Shown: positions 48,277 through 57,328 of the stretch, piece by piece | Layout: each line of letters opens with the position of its first letter | Numbering within the stretch: the first letter of the stretch is position 1 | NCBI GenBank assembly: GCA_035503715.1 | Contig: DATJTE010000131.1 | Span: 34,142 to 98,141, forward strand | DNA from: OAS926 sp035503715 | Lineage (GTDB): Bacteria > Pseudomonadota > Alphaproteobacteria > Rhizobiales > Rhizobiaceae | Length of the DNA: 64,000 nucleotides | Reading direction: 5' to 3' | Notes under the pieces: generated by a model | The model's input: only the letters and a program-made list of their open reading frames with translations | Told to the model about the DNA's origin: nothing | The model's database searches: none | Program-made: the position numbers and the translations under genes

Positions 48277-48477
48277 GAGGGGAGTCGGATCTGGCTGCGA
48301 AGGGCGAAAGTTCGTCTTTTCATGAAAGCCCCGAATCAGGCAATGCCGTTGTTTAGCCAATCTTTTCGCCGACTTTGCGCTTCGGGCGCGGAAAACCTGC
48401 TTCGCATGCCAATCTAAATCGATTGGTAAGCGCGTTGACATGCGCTTGGACTTTTCCGAAAAGGGGCTTCTACAGCG

Positions 48478-48993
48478 ATGACATTACGCATCAGAGGTTC
48501 AGACATGGGAACGCTGGGAAGGCACGGCAGTCGCCTCGCGGCGTCCGCATTGCTGCTGGCCGTTTCCGCTCCCGCTGTCGCCACCCTGTCCGCCGCTCCT
48601 GCCCTGGCTGATTTCCGCGTCTGCAACGCCACCCAGAATCTGGTCGGCGTGGCGATCGGCTATCGCGCCAAATCCGGCTGGGTCACCGAAGGCTGGTGGC
48701 ATGTCGAGGGATCGACCTGCAAAACGCTGATCGAAGGCGCTTTGTCATCGCGCTATTATTATCTTTATGCAGAAGACGCCGAGCGCGGTGGGCGCTGGGA
48801 CGGTCCGATCAGCATGTGCGTGGCCGAAAAAGAGTTCAAGATAGCGGGCGTCGCGGATTGCTTCGCCCGTGGATTCCAGCGCGCCGGCTTTCAGGAACAT
48901 GACACGGGCGAGCAGTCGAGCTGGATGGTCCAATTGACTGACGAACCCGCTGCGGACGGCAATGCCGCCCAAACGGAAACGAACAGTCAATGA
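48478..48993 (+). CDS. DUF1036 exported protein
   Basis: A 171-residue protein with a signal peptide (PALADFRVCN, cleavage near 45) and the DUF1036 domain: DFRVCNATQNLVGVAIGYR, WVTEGWWHVEGSTCKTLI and YYYLYAEDA. Six Cys residues are present, suggesting disulfides in the periplasm. ATG 48478 or the second ATG at 48505 could start it; the latter shortens the n-region. Its stop overlaps the pyk start (ATGA). Confidence 0.88.
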   Translation: MTLRIRGSDMGTLGRHGSRLAASALLLAVSAPAVATLSAAPALADFRVCNATQNLVGVAIGYRAKSGWVTEGWWHVEGSTCKTLIEGALSSRYYYLYAEDAERGGRWDGPISMCVAEKEFKIAGVADCFARGFQRAGFQEHDTGEQSSWMVQLTDEPAADGNAAQTETNSQ

Positions 48994-50423
48994 GACGCAG
49001 CCGCAGGGTCAAGATCCTCGCAACCATAGGTCCCGCTTCCTCCGAACAGCAGATGATCGGAAAACTCTTCGACGCCGGCGTCGACGTTTTCCGCATCAAT
49101 ATGAGTCATACCGACCACGATCTGATGCGCACCCTCGTCGAGCGCATCCGCGCGGTCGAGGAAGAGAAGCGCCGACCAATCGGCATCCTCGCCGACCTGC
49201 AGGGTCCGAAGCTGCGCGTCGGCAAATTCAAAAACACGAAGGAAGAGCTGACCGTCGGCCAGACCTTTACGCTGGACGACAGCACCGAACTGGGCGACGG
49301 CAAGCGCGTTCATCTTCCGCATCCCGAGATCCTGACCGCGGTCGAGCCGGGCGACCGGCTCCTGATCGACGATGGCAAGCTCGAACTGAAAGCGGTAAAG
49401 ACCGATGGCCGCTCGATCGAATGTGTCGTCGTCGCCGGCACGAAGATTTCCGACAAGAAGGGCGTCAGCCTGCCGGACACGGAGCTTCCCGTCGGCGCGC
49501 TGACGGAGAAGGATCGCAGGGACCTCGACGCGGTGCTTGCCACCGGCGTCGACTGGGTGGCGCTCTCGTTCATCCAGCGCCCGGAGGACCTTGCCGAAGC
49601 GCGCAAGATCGCGCGTGGCCGCGCGCTGCTGATGTCTAAGATCGAGAAGCCGCAGGCGGTGGCGCGGCTGGCCGAAATCATCGAACTGTCCGACGCGCTG
49701 ATGGTGGCGCGCGGCGATCTCGGCGTCGAAATGCCGATCGAATCTGTGCCCGGCATCCAGAAGCAGATCACTCGCGCCGCGCGCAAGGCTGGGAAGCCCG
49801 TGGTGGTCGCAACGCAGATGCTGGAATCGATGATCACCGCGCCGGTGCCGACGCGCGCCGAAGTGTCGGACGTGTCGATCGCCGTCTTCGAAGGCGCCGA
49901 CGCGATCATGCTCTCTGCCGAATCCGCCGCCGGCCAGTATCCCGTCGAGGCGGTTTCCATGATGCATCGCATCGCCGAGCAGGTCGAAAAGGACCCGCTC
50001 TATCCGAGCATCATCAATGCCCAGCGTTCCGAGCCTGAAGCGACCGGCGCCGACGCGATCTCGCTCGCCGCGCGCGAGATCGCCGAGACGCTGAACCTTT
50101 CAGCCATCGTCTGCTACACGGCGTCCGGAACCACCGGCATCCGCGCCGCGCGCGAACGGCCTCAGGTTCCGGTGATCGCGCTGTCGCCGATCCTGGCGAC
50201 CGCGCGGCGTCTGTCGCTGCTGTGGGGCACGCATTGCGTCGTGACGCCGGATGCCAGCGATCTCGACGACATGGTCGATCGTGCATGCCGCATCGCGCGC
50301 GACGAAGAGTTCGGCAAGCCGGGCGACCGCGTCATCATCACCGCCGGCGTGCCGCTGCGCACGCCCGGCGCCACCAACATGCTGCGCATCGCCTATATCG
50401 GCTCCGACAGCGCCGGCTCCTAA
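48990..50423 (+). CDS. pyk: Pyruvate kinase
   Basis: A 477-residue glycolytic enzyme turning phosphoenolpyruvate and ADP to pyruvate and ATP. It begins RRSRRVKILATIGPASSEQ; DVFRINMSHTDHD, ILADLQGPKLRVG, LMSKIEKPQAV (catalytic Lys near 214), MVARGDLGVE and PVVVATQMLESM are the family motifs, and the C-terminal domain carries TASGTTGIRAARERP and the 'GDRVIITAG' allosteric end. Coupled to DUF1036 by ATGA. It ends the co-directional unit. Confidence 0.96.
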   Translation: MRRSRRVKILATIGPASSEQQMIGKLFDAGVDVFRINMSHTDHDLMRTLVERIRAVEEEKRRPIGILADLQGPKLRVGKFKNTKEELTVGQTFTLDDSTELGDGKRVHLPHPEILTAVEPGDRLLIDDGKLELKAVKTDGRSIECVVVAGTKISDKKGVSLPDTELPVGALTEKDRRDLDAVLATGVDWVALSFIQRPEDLAEARKIARGRALLMSKIEKPQAVARLAEIIELSDALMVARGDLGVEMPIESVPGIQKQITRAARKAGKPVVVATQMLESMITAPVPTRAEVSDVSIAVFEGADAIMLSAESAAGQYPVEAVSMMHRIAEQVEKDPLYPSIINAQRSEPEATGADAISLAAREIAETLNLSAIVCYTASGTTGIRAARERPQVPVIALSPILATARRLSLLWGTHCVVTPDASDLDDMVDRACRIARDEEFGKPGDRVIITAGVPLRTPGATNMLRIAYIGSDSAGS

Positions 50424-50868
50424 GTCGGCTGTCAGGAGCTGTCAGCAATCTTTTTTACGAATCTGTCCACGGGGTATCCGCCGCGTGGGATAATTCGCTC
50501 ATCGCCCTCATCGGGACCCTGGATCTAGACCAGGTTTCAGGGGAGGGCGACGGCGTCCGGGCCGGTGGCACTATGGTCGTGCTGCTGGGTGATGAACCCT
50601 CAGGTCCGGGCCCAGCCGAAAGCGATGAGGGAAACCTCAAGCGCACGGCGGGCAAGAGCGTCGGCGGGGCGCGGGAGACCGCGCCGCTTATTGTTATTCG
50701 GAAGGCTCGGCCCCGCGCCCCGCTTCCCGAACCGCGACGCCTCGACCGGCGAAGCCGTGTCGGGAAAGCGAGTCGCGGCACTGGGACTGCACCTCAGAAG
50801 ATCGAGGTGTGTTCTTTGACAATGGCCAGGCCGGCAAAAAACCGGAGCGTGGCGATGATGAAATTTGG
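50424..50868. other. 445-base gap between convergent pyk and hydrolase genes, highly structured
   Basis: No convincing protein frame was seen. Notable pairings are CCTGG/CCAGG (50518-50534), GAGG-GAAA-CCTC near 50625-50637 with a GNRA loop, GGCGCGG-GAGA-CCGCGCC (50668-50685), and an interleaved set: TTCCCGA (50724-50730) with TCGGGAA (50760-50766), and CCGCGAC (50732-50738) with GTCGCGG (50772-50778), with CGGC-GAA-GCCG inside. This could be a small RNA. I could not match it to SRP RNA, RNase P RNA or tmRNA consensus by eye. Confidence 0.4.
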
Positions 50869-51930
50869 CTACTGCGCGAGCAGTGCTTCGGGCGGGGCCT
50901 TCTCGTTGACACACATACCCTCGCCGTGACGATCACCGGCGATCCGCGCCTCCACCGCTCGCCCAAGCGTCTGCAGATCGCCGCCCTTGCCGCCAACCTT
51001 TTCGATCGCGGCTGCGACGAGGTCCGACGCGATCCAGTCCGGCTTGTGGCCGAGATTCTTGATCCAGACGAGCTCGGCATTCGGGATGTCGCGCGCCAGC
51101 CCGATCGAGTGCAGCTCCTCGTAAACGACAGTGTCGTAATCGCCGGAGATGACAACGGTCGGCGCGGCGATCTCCTTGTATCGCGGCTGCGTTTCCGTGA
51201 CGTGTTTGTGCAATCCCTGCACGTCGATCGCGTTGGCGCGGAATGCGCCTGGCCTCAAGACAAGCTCAATGGAAGCACGCTTGATGTAGTCGTCCGGAAC
51301 GGCATTCGGGGCGAACACGCAGGCCGTCGCGCCGGCCATACGCGTTGTGCCGGCAGGCCCGGCGATCGTCTCGGCGAACAGGCGCCCGATGACAGGCCGC
51401 GCGGTCAGCTTGTAATACCAGGAGGTTGCGCCGCCCGGCCAAGGATGAGTTGCGGCCGCCAGGAATACGAGACCGGTGGTGCGCCCGGGATAAGCCAGCG
51501 CGAAAGCGCCTATCGCGCCGCCGCCGAAAGAATGGCCGACGATGATCGCTTTCTCGATGCCGACATGGTCCATCAGCGCGGCGATGGTTTTCGCTTGGCC
51601 GAACGGCGTCTCGTTGCGCTCGCCGCGCTCCGACCAGCCGTGGCCGGGGCGGTCGAGGAACAGCATTTCGGCCTTGCCCTCGAGCAGCGGCCGGATCGGC
51701 ACCATCTGGTCGAGCAGATTGGCGCTGGCGCCATGGATGAACACGACCGGTGGCAGCGTCGAATTCTCCGCAGGCACATGGACGTAGTGCAGCCGCGTGC
51801 CGTTGACCGTCGCGAAGCTGCCAATCGGCGGGTTGCGCCGCTCGATCAGCCAGGCATTCAGCCGCGTCAGCCCGGCAAGGGCGAGCAGCAGCGCAAGCAG
51901 GAAGGCGATTGATGCGTAAAGAAGGTTCAT
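50869..51930 (-). CDS. Alpha/beta hydrolase with N-terminal membrane anchor
   Basis: A 353-residue protein. A hydrophobic N-terminus (LLYASIAFLLALLLALAGL) anchors it; the alpha/beta-hydrolase core follows with VVFIHGASAN (oxyanion His-Gly), the nucleophile elbow GHSFGGG (Ser near 142), an acid in SGDYDTVV near 285 and a His in LGHKPDWIA near 310. Substrate unknown. Confidence 0.87.
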   Translation of the reverse strand: MNLLYASIAFLLALLLALAGLTRLNAWLIERRNPPIGSFATVNGTRLHYVHVPAENSTLPPVVFIHGASANLLDQMVPIRPLLEGKAEMLFLDRPGHGWSERGERNETPFGQAKTIAALMDHVGIEKAIIVGHSFGGGAIGAFALAYPGRTTGLVFLAAATHPWPGGATSWYYKLTARPVIGRLFAETIAGPAGTTRMAGATACVFAPNAVPDDYIKRASIELVLRPGAFRANAIDVQGLHKHVTETQPRYKEIAAPTVVISGDYDTVVYEELHSIGLARDIPNAELVWIKNLGHKPDWIASDLVAAAIEKVGGKGGDLQTLGRAVEARIAGDRHGEGMCVNEKAPPEALLAQ

Positions 51931-51991
51931 GCGGGGCGAGAACGAAACCGGCGGGACTAAGAACCTATACGTACCGGTTCGCGAAAAAGGT

Positions 51992-52654
51992 TCAAATACC
52001 TTCGCCGGCCAGTTCCTCGGACAGCGTCGCGACCTCGTTCTGGGCGCTGCGCATCATCGGGTAGATGTCGAGCACGCGCTGATAGGCTTGCAGCGCCAGT
52101 TCGTTGCTGCCGCGGTTCCTGAGCATCTGCGCCATGCCCGACAGCGCGCCGAAATGGCGCGGCTCGAGCCGCAGCGTATGCTCGATGTCGGCCATCGACT
52201 TGGAGAAATTGTTCATCATGAAATGGACCGTGGCGCGGCGGTTCCAGCCCTCGGCGAAGTCAGGCTCCATCACGACCACCTGATCAAGGAAATCGAGTGC
52301 GACGTCGAACTTCTTGTCCTCGGTCGCTTTTGCCGCCCACTGCATCATCAGGTCGATCGAGGCGCTGCCCGATTTGAACCACTCGTTCCATATCTGCTGC
52401 GAGATGCGTTCGGCCTTGCGCTCGTTGCGCTCGCGCTTCAGGTCGGCAAACAGCCTGTCGAGGCGGTTTTCGGCCGGCGCTGCGAGCGGAGCGGCCTTGT
52501 CGGCCGGCGGGGCCGCTGCTTCGGGTTCGGGGGTCGGCGCGGGATAGGCCGGATCCTGGATGATCTCGCCTTCCGGCTCCAAAGCTTCTTGCGCCAAGGC
52601 CGGTAAAGCCGCGCCAAGAATCACCGCGAGGGAAAAAGCGAAAACGCTCCGCAT
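51992..52654 (-). CDS. TPR-repeat periplasmic protein
   Basis: A 220-residue protein with a signal peptide (PALAQEALEPEG, cleavage near 22), a Pro/Ala/Glu-rich linker (about 25-62) and a helical domain with three or so tetratricopeptide repeats (WAAKATEDKKFDVALDFLDQVVVMEPDFAEGWNRRA, then SMADIEHTLRLEPRHFGALSGMAQ, then ALQAYQRVLDIYP). A protein-binding role is likely; the partner is not known. Confidence 0.87.
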   Translation of the reverse strand: MRSVFAFSLAVILGAALPALAQEALEPEGEIIQDPAYPAPTPEPEAAAPPADKAAPLAAPAENRLDRLFADLKRERNERKAERISQQIWNEWFKSGSASIDLMMQWAAKATEDKKFDVALDFLDQVVVMEPDFAEGWNRRATVHFMMNNFSKSMADIEHTLRLEPRHFGALSGMAQMLRNRGSNELALQAYQRVLDIYPMMRSAQNEVATLSEELAGEGI

Positions 52655-52753
52655 GCCGGGAATCTAGCCCGCGCGCGCGAAGCGTCAAACTGAAATTCGT
52701 GTGATGCCAGCCTTCTCCGCGCCTTGTTCAGGCCGGAAAGCAGCCAAAATCGA

Positions 52754-52879
52754 TCAACCTTGGCGAGCCTTGTAGCGCGGCGCGGTCTTGTTGATGATGT
52801 AGATGCGGCCCTTGCGGCGAACCATGCGGTTGTCGCGGTGGCGACCCTTCAGGGCCTTGAGCGAGTTCTTGATCTTCAT
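52754..52879 (-). CDS. rpmJ: 50S ribosomal protein L36 (bL36, long form)
   Basis: A 41-residue ribosomal protein: MKIKNSLKALKGRH at the start, RRKGRIYIINKTAPRYKARQG at the end. This is the 41-residue, zinc-ligand-free form (no Cys), common in alphaproteobacteria, unlike the 38-residue form with a zinc ribbon. Single gene between the TPR gene and purK. Confidence 0.95.
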   Translation of the reverse strand: MKIKNSLKALKGRHRDNRMVRRKGRIYIINKTAPRYKARQG

Positions 52880-52979
52880 TGGTTTAGCCCGAAATCAAAA
52901 GCGCGCCGCCAGTACTCGCCTGGCTAGGCGCGCGAAAATCGTGGCTGGCTCATAAACGAAGAGCCTCGCCGCTGTCAAC

Positions 52980-54062
52980 CTATGAGCCTATCGGCCGGAT
53001 TCGCGTCAAATGGCCCATTTTCCGGCCCGGACGGCTTTCGGCCTTGCCGTAGAGGTGGATCACCGTCTGCGGCTCGGCATAAAGCTCCGGCAGCCGGGCC
53101 AGATCGTCGCCGATCAAATTCTCCATGACGCAGTCCGAATGACGCTTGGTGGTCACCAGCGGCAGCCCGGCAATGGCCCGGATATGGTGCTCGAACTGCG
53201 ATACCGCGCAGGCGGCTTCCGTCCAATGACCGGAATTGTGCACCCGCGGCGCGATCTCATTGGCGATCAGCCCGGCCCTGCTGGCGAAAAACTCGATGCC
53301 CATCACGCCGACGTAGTTCAAATTGTGCATGACCACGACGGCATATTCCTGCGCCGCGATCGAGGTCGCTTGCGAAATCTTCGCCGGCACGGTGGAGGTC
53401 CGCAAAATACCCTCGCGATGCACGTTCTCGGCCGGATCGTAGGTGATACAGGAGCCGTCGATCGCCCGAACGCCGATCACGGAGATCTCGCGCTCGAACG
53501 GGACGAGCTCTTCCATAATCAGCGGCACGCCGCCCATGGATTGGAACACACCGGCCGGATCGACAGTCTCGCCGCGTCGAAAGACGCGCTGGCCCTTGCC
53601 GTCATAGCCCATGCGGCGTGTCTTCAGCACGCCCTCGCCGCCAAGCTCCTTCAGCACATGCGCGAACCGCTCGTCGCTATCGACCTGGCCGAATTTGACG
53701 ATCGGCACGCCGCTCTCGCCAAGAAAGCGTTTCTCGATCAGCCGGTCCTGTGAAACTTCCAGCGCCCGTGGCGGCGGGTAGACCGGCACCGATTTCGCCA
53801 GCGTCTCGGCGGCCTCAACGGGCACGTTCTCGAATTCATAGGTGACGACGGCCGTGCTCTTTGCAAGCTCAGCCAGCGCCGCCGCATCGTCATAGGCCGC
53901 GACGATATGCTGGTTCGCAACTTGCGCGGCGGGACAGTCCGCCTGCGGTTCGAGGATGACGGTTCGGTAGCCAAGGCGGGCGGCGGCCATCGCCAGCATG
54001 CGGCCGAGCTGGCCGCCGCCGATAATGCCGATCACCGATCCGGGCGCGAGTGGTCCGCTCAT
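52980..54062 (-). CDS. purK: N5-carboxyaminoimidazole ribonucleotide synthase
   Basis: A 360-residue ATP-grasp enzyme that carboxylates AIR with bicarbonate in purine synthesis. GIIGGGQLGRMLAMAAARLGY, VTYEFENVP, VLKTRRMGYDGKGQ, FEREISVIGVR and NEIAPRVHNSGHWT are family motifs. ATG 54062 overlaps the purE stop (ATGA); the longer frame to 54113 lies inside purE. Confidence 0.95.
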   Translation of the reverse strand: MSGPLAPGSVIGIIGGGQLGRMLAMAAARLGYRTVILEPQADCPAAQVANQHIVAAYDDAAALAELAKSTAVVTYEFENVPVEAAETLAKSVPVYPPPRALEVSQDRLIEKRFLGESGVPIVKFGQVDSDERFAHVLKELGGEGVLKTRRMGYDGKGQRVFRRGETVDPAGVFQSMGGVPLIMEELVPFEREISVIGVRAIDGSCITYDPAENVHREGILRTSTVPAKISQATSIAAQEYAVVVMHNLNYVGVMGIEFFASRAGLIANEIAPRVHNSGHWTEAACAVSQFEHHIRAIAGLPLVTTKRHSDCVMENLIGDDLARLPELYAEPQTVIHLYGKAESRPGRKMGHLTRIRPIGS

Positions 54063-54556
54063 TCCTTGTCCGATGGGGCTTCGGCGACCTTGGCCGACTG
54101 CTCCGCCCGCCAAATGTCGAGGCGCCCGGCGAGCTTGTCGTCGGACAGCGCCAGCACGGCCGCTGCCAGCAGCGCGGCATTGACCGCGCCCGCCTTGCCG
54201 ATGGCAAGCGTCCCGACTGGAATGCCGGCCGGCATCTGGACGATGGAGAGCAGCGAGTCCTGCCCGGACAGCGCCTTCGACTCGACCGGCACGCCGAACA
54301 CAGGCAGCGGCGTCATCGCCGCCGTCATCCCGGGCAGATGCGCCGCCCCGCCGGCCCCGGCGATGATCACCTTATAGCCGGCCTTCTTGGCGCCCTTGGC
54401 GAAGGCATAGAGCCGGTCGGGCGTGCGGTGGGCGGAAACGATTTTCTGCTCGAAGCCGACGCCGAGCGAATCGAGCGTCTCGGCGGCATGTTTCATGGTC
54501 GTCCAGTCGGACTGGCTGCCCATGATGATGGCCACGTCGCGGCGCTTGTTTTTCAC
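54059..54556 (-). CDS. purE: N5-carboxyaminoimidazole ribonucleotide mutase
   Basis: A 165-residue class I PurE: DVAIIMGSQSDW, SAHRTPDRLYAFAKGAK, IAGAGGAAHLPGM and LLSIVQMPAGIPVGTLAIGKAGAVNAALLAAAVLAL. It moves the carboxyl group from N5-CAIR to C4. It begins with a GTG at 54556 preceded by GGGGATAGG. Coupled to purK. Confidence 0.95.
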   Translation of the reverse strand: MKNKRRDVAIIMGSQSDWTTMKHAAETLDSLGVGFEQKIVSAHRTPDRLYAFAKGAKKAGYKVIIAGAGGAAHLPGMTAAMTPLPVFGVPVESKALSGQDSLLSIVQMPAGIPVGTLAIGKAGAVNAALLAAAVLALSDDKLAGRLDIWRAEQSAKVAEAPSDKE

Positions 54557-54644
54557 AGCCTATCCCCAGGCGGAAGGAATGCGCCGCGTAGCCGAAACGG
54601 CCCCGACTCGCAAGGTCGGATAGGAAGCCAGGTCCAGGGGCAGG

Positions 54645-54863
54645 TTAGGCGATGATGTCGGGGATGATCTTGTCCTCAAGCTGCTTCAGCCTGTCCTTGA
54701 GGACAAGTTTCTTCTTCTTCATGCGCTGGATCTGCAGCGGGTCGCAGCCCGTGGCCATCATGGCGTTGATCGCCGCGTCGAAATCCGCATGTTCCTGTTT
54801 CAGCCGCGCAAACTCGAGACGAATCTCGGCCTGTTCCTGATCCTGCATGTCCACGGTCTGCAA
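54645..54863 (-). CDS. DUF465 (YdcH-like) protein, copy 1
   Basis: A 72-residue coiled-coil protein: RLEFARLKQEHADFDAAINAM, then DPLQIQRMKKKKLVLKDRLKQLEDKIIPDIIA. The KKKLxLKDxLxxLE end is the DUF465 mark. Unknown function. It is divergent from a second DUF465 gene 226 bases away. Confidence 0.9.
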   Translation of the reverse strand: MQTVDMQDQEQAEIRLEFARLKQEHADFDAAINAMMATGCDPLQIQRMKKKKLVLKDRLKQLEDKIIPDIIA

Positions 54864-55089
54864 GGCCCTCGAACGCCGTTAGCCGGCGCCTTTTTGAATG
54901 GCCGGCAGACGCTTCGTCTCCGGCGCGCCGCCCATAGCATATTTTCACGTTTTCGCGAAATCCCGCCATGTAACATTCGACATCCGAACCGGATGGTGGC
55001 ACACTGTCATTGTACCGTCACGGTCTCGGGCCTGCGGTGGACCGCCCGTGATGGTGTCATCGAGGAAACCATAGAAGGGAGATCCGCTC

Positions 55090-55263
55090 ATGTCTCTTGA
55101 ATCCCATCTTGAAGAGCTGAAGCGTAAGCACAGCGACCTGTCGCGCGAGCTCGACGAAGCAATGTTGCATCCGTCGGTCGACGATCTGGAAATCGTGCAG
55201 CTGAAGCGGCGCAAGCTGGCAATCAAGGACGAGATGGAACAGCTTAGGGCCACGACTCACTGA
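55090..55263 (+). CDS. DUF465 (YdcH-like) protein, copy 2 (57 residues)
   Basis: Begins MSLESHLEELKRKHSDLSRE and ends LKRRKLAIKDEMEQLRATTH; the same heptad pattern and RRKLxIKDEMEQL signature as copy 1, but 15 residues shorter. AAGGGAGA precedes ATG 55090. The 54864-55089 gap between the two must hold both promoters; a weak sigma-70 pattern is not obvious. Confidence 0.88.
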   Translation: MSLESHLEELKRKHSDLSRELDEAMLHPSVDDLEIVQLKRRKLAIKDEMEQLRATTH

Positions 55264-55366
55264 CCCGTTAAGCTGAGAGTCTTTCGCCGCGAAAGATGCG
55301 GCTCAAGCGCCGGCGACGCGAGGTGTCGCCGGCAGCAACGGTTGATTTTCCTGTCTGAACAGCCGA

Positions 55367-55386
55367 AAGCCCGCTTTAGCGGGCTT
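55367..55386 (+). terminator. Terminator-like hairpin after DUF465 copy 2
   Basis: AAGCCCGC and GCGGGCTT pair across TTTA, with only ACTT following. It may serve both convergent genes. Confidence 0.6.
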
Positions 55387-55395
55387 ACTTCGCTG

Positions 55396-55659
55396 CTATG
55401 AGGCTTGCCAGAACTGGTCGAGCCACAGATTGAGCGGCATGAAGCCGGTATTGCTCACCGCATAGATGCGCTTTGTGCCCTCCGACCGGGCATGCACCAG
55501 CCCGGCGTCGAGCAAGACCTTCAAATGTTGGGAGACTGCAGGTCGGGAGACAGGAAGACCCGAAGCAAGCTCATTCACAGTCTTGGGTCCACGGCGAAGT
55601 TCTTCGAGTAGAAAACGCCGATTCGGGTCGGCGATCGCCATGAACGGGTCTGGAACCAT
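55396..55659 (-). CDS. ArsR-family transcriptional regulator
   Basis: An 87-residue winged-helix regulator: IADPNRRFLLEELRRGPKTVNEL, then SRPAVSQHLKVLLDAGLVHARSEGTKRIYAV. It has no Cys, so it lacks the metal site of classical ArsR and belongs with the small SdpR/ArsR-like group often paired with SRPBCC proteins. TTGTAA-N16-TAACTA lies before it, so it may have its own promoter. The SRPBCC gene of the window is 2.8 kb away. Confidence 0.87.
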   Translation of the reverse strand: MVPDPFMAIADPNRRFLLEELRRGPKTVNELASGLPVSRPAVSQHLKVLLDAGLVHARSEGTKRIYAVSNTGFMPLNLWLDQFWQAS

Positions 55660-55720
55660 TGCCTTATTAGTTAACCAAGATCGTCCGCTTTACAACGCCC
55701 GCGCGCAGGAGTTGCAAGAA

Positions 55721-56971
55721 TTATTCTCGTGGTGTTGCAGATTTTGTACGCGGATCGAGCCGCGCCGCCTCCGGCGTGACCGAACGCTCGATCGGTACTG
55801 TCTTGAAAGCCTCGCGCGCGGCGACCGGCACCGGGGCGCGGCGGCGGATGCGCAAGAGCGTGTAGACCGCGAGCGCGGAATGCGCGAGCGCGGTGGCCAG
55901 GAACAGGCTCTCCGGCGTCAGCGAGCCCATCAGGCTGGCACCGAGCATCGGCCCGACCATCGTGCCGAAACCGTACAATAGCAGCAGGCCGCCCGAGACT
56001 TTGACGAATTCTTCCGGGCTGGCGTGATCGTTCGCATGCGCTACCGCGATCGAATAGAGCGTATAGGCAAGCGCGCCATAGGCTGCCGTCAGCATCAGGA
56101 TGAAGACGGCCGAGCGCGGCGCAACCAGGAAAATGAGAACGCCGATGGCTGCCGCGATGAAAGCTGCGCCGGCAAGCACGTAGCGGCGGTCGGTTGTGTC
56201 CGAGACGCGGCCGACGGGCATCTGCGTCACCGCGCCGGCGACGACGACGAGGCTCATCATCAGCGCGATTTCGGCCGTGCTTATGCCGACCCGCGCGCCG
56301 TAGACCGCGCCCAGCGTGCCCCACGCGCCATTGGCGATGCCGATCAGAAAACAGGCCGCAAAGGAAACCGGAGAGTTCCGGTAGAGGCCTTTCAGGTCGA
56401 GCGAGACGTCTTGCAGCGGTTTTGGGCTGGCCGCGCTCGATACGGCGGTCGGGATCAGCGCCAGGCAGAAGAAGATGCCGGCGACCATGAAAAGCGATTC
56501 CTGCGCGACGTTACCGGCCGCGACGATCATCTGGCCGCCCATGATGGAGGCGTAGGTGACCATCATGTAGAGGCCGAAGACTGTGCCCCGGTTTTCGTTC
56601 GTCGCCTTCTCGTTCAGCCAGCTCTCGATGACCATGAACGCGCCTGCCATGGTGAAGCCGGTGAAGGCGCGCAGCACGATCCACACGACTTCATCGATCA
56701 TGAGGCCGGTGAGCAGCGCGATGATCGCGCCCGATGCAGCGAAGGCTCCAAACGCCCGCACGTGACCGACGCGCCTCACCAGTCGCGGCGCGAAGAAGCA
56801 GCCAGCGACAAAGCCGCCCGCCCAGGCCGTGCCGAGAAGACCAAGCGATGCGGTCGAGAACCCCTCGATCTGGCCGCGCAACGGCAGCAACAGGCCATGC
56901 AGACCGGATGCGGCGAGGAGGAACGCGGTGCCGCGCAGAAGCGAGAGGATTGGTCGGTATGCCGTGAACAT
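55721..56971 (-). CDS. MFS transporter, YcaD-like
   Basis: A 416-residue protein with twelve hydrophobic helices of the major facilitator superfamily; the signature loop is seen as GLLGTAWAGGFVAGCFFAPRLVRRVGHVRAFG and the central loop is short and basic. ESWLNEKATNENRGTVFGLYMM is typical of the YcaD/UMF2 group. The polar C-terminal tail has about 35 residues. Substrate unknown. It precedes the arsR gene by 61 bases. Confidence 0.88.
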   Translation of the reverse strand: MFTAYRPILSLLRGTAFLLAASGLHGLLLPLRGQIEGFSTASLGLLGTAWAGGFVAGCFFAPRLVRRVGHVRAFGAFAASGAIIALLTGLMIDEVVWIVLRAFTGFTMAGAFMVIESWLNEKATNENRGTVFGLYMMVTYASIMGGQMIVAAGNVAQESLFMVAGIFFCLALIPTAVSSAASPKPLQDVSLDLKGLYRNSPVSFAACFLIGIANGAWGTLGAVYGARVGISTAEIALMMSLVVVAGAVTQMPVGRVSDTTDRRYVLAGAAFIAAAIGVLIFLVAPRSAVFILMLTAAYGALAYTLYSIAVAHANDHASPEEFVKVSGGLLLLYGFGTMVGPMLGASLMGSLTPESLFLATALAHSALAVYTLLRIRRRAPVPVAAREAFKTVPIERSVTPEAARLDPRTKSATPRE

Positions 56972-57054
56972 GTCGCTTCGTTGGACGGTTTTTAGAGATG
57001 CGGTCGCAGAACAGGGACAATGCGGCTTTTCGGCGTCCGCCGCGCCGGGAACGA

Positions 57055-57249
57055 CTATCCGCGGCGGAAAAAGGCTTCAGCCGCCGCTTTGGTCGCGCCC
57101 TTGGTCGAAAGTTCGGCCTCCAGTCGCGCGATCTCGGACGTCAACTGGACAATGCGTTCCTGAAGTTCGGCGGCCGACAGCCGCGACAGGTCCTGCCCGA
57201 TTTCGTGAACCGGCGCCTTTTTCCGCGGTTCGTCATCAAAGACAGCCAT
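57055..57249 (-). CDS. DUF1192 family protein
   Basis: A 64-residue protein: DDEPRKKAPVHEIGQDLSRLSAAELQERIVQL-type start and a coiled-coil end (IARLEAELSTKGATKAAAEAFFRRG). This is DUF1192, an alphaproteobacterial family of unknown function. ATG 57249 has GGAGG six bases upstream. Divergent to the quinone oxidoreductase gene by 79 bases, a usual pair in this order. Confidence 0.88.
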   Translation of the reverse strand: MAVFDDEPRKKAPVHEIGQDLSRLSAAELQERIVQLTSEIARLEAELSTKGATKAAAEAFFRRG

Positions 57250-57328
57250 CACCAATCCTCCGTTTGCATCGAGAGGCATGCAGAATACATAGTCGAATCG
57301 GAGTGACCAAACAGGTTCGAGGAAAAGC

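Noticed and set aside
50424..50868. SRP RNA, RNase P RNA or tmRNA in the pyk gap
   Set aside because: The hallmark strings (for example the GGAAGGAAGCAGCC-type or GGAAAGTCCGGGC-type sequences) are not present on either strand, so no named RNA could be assigned.
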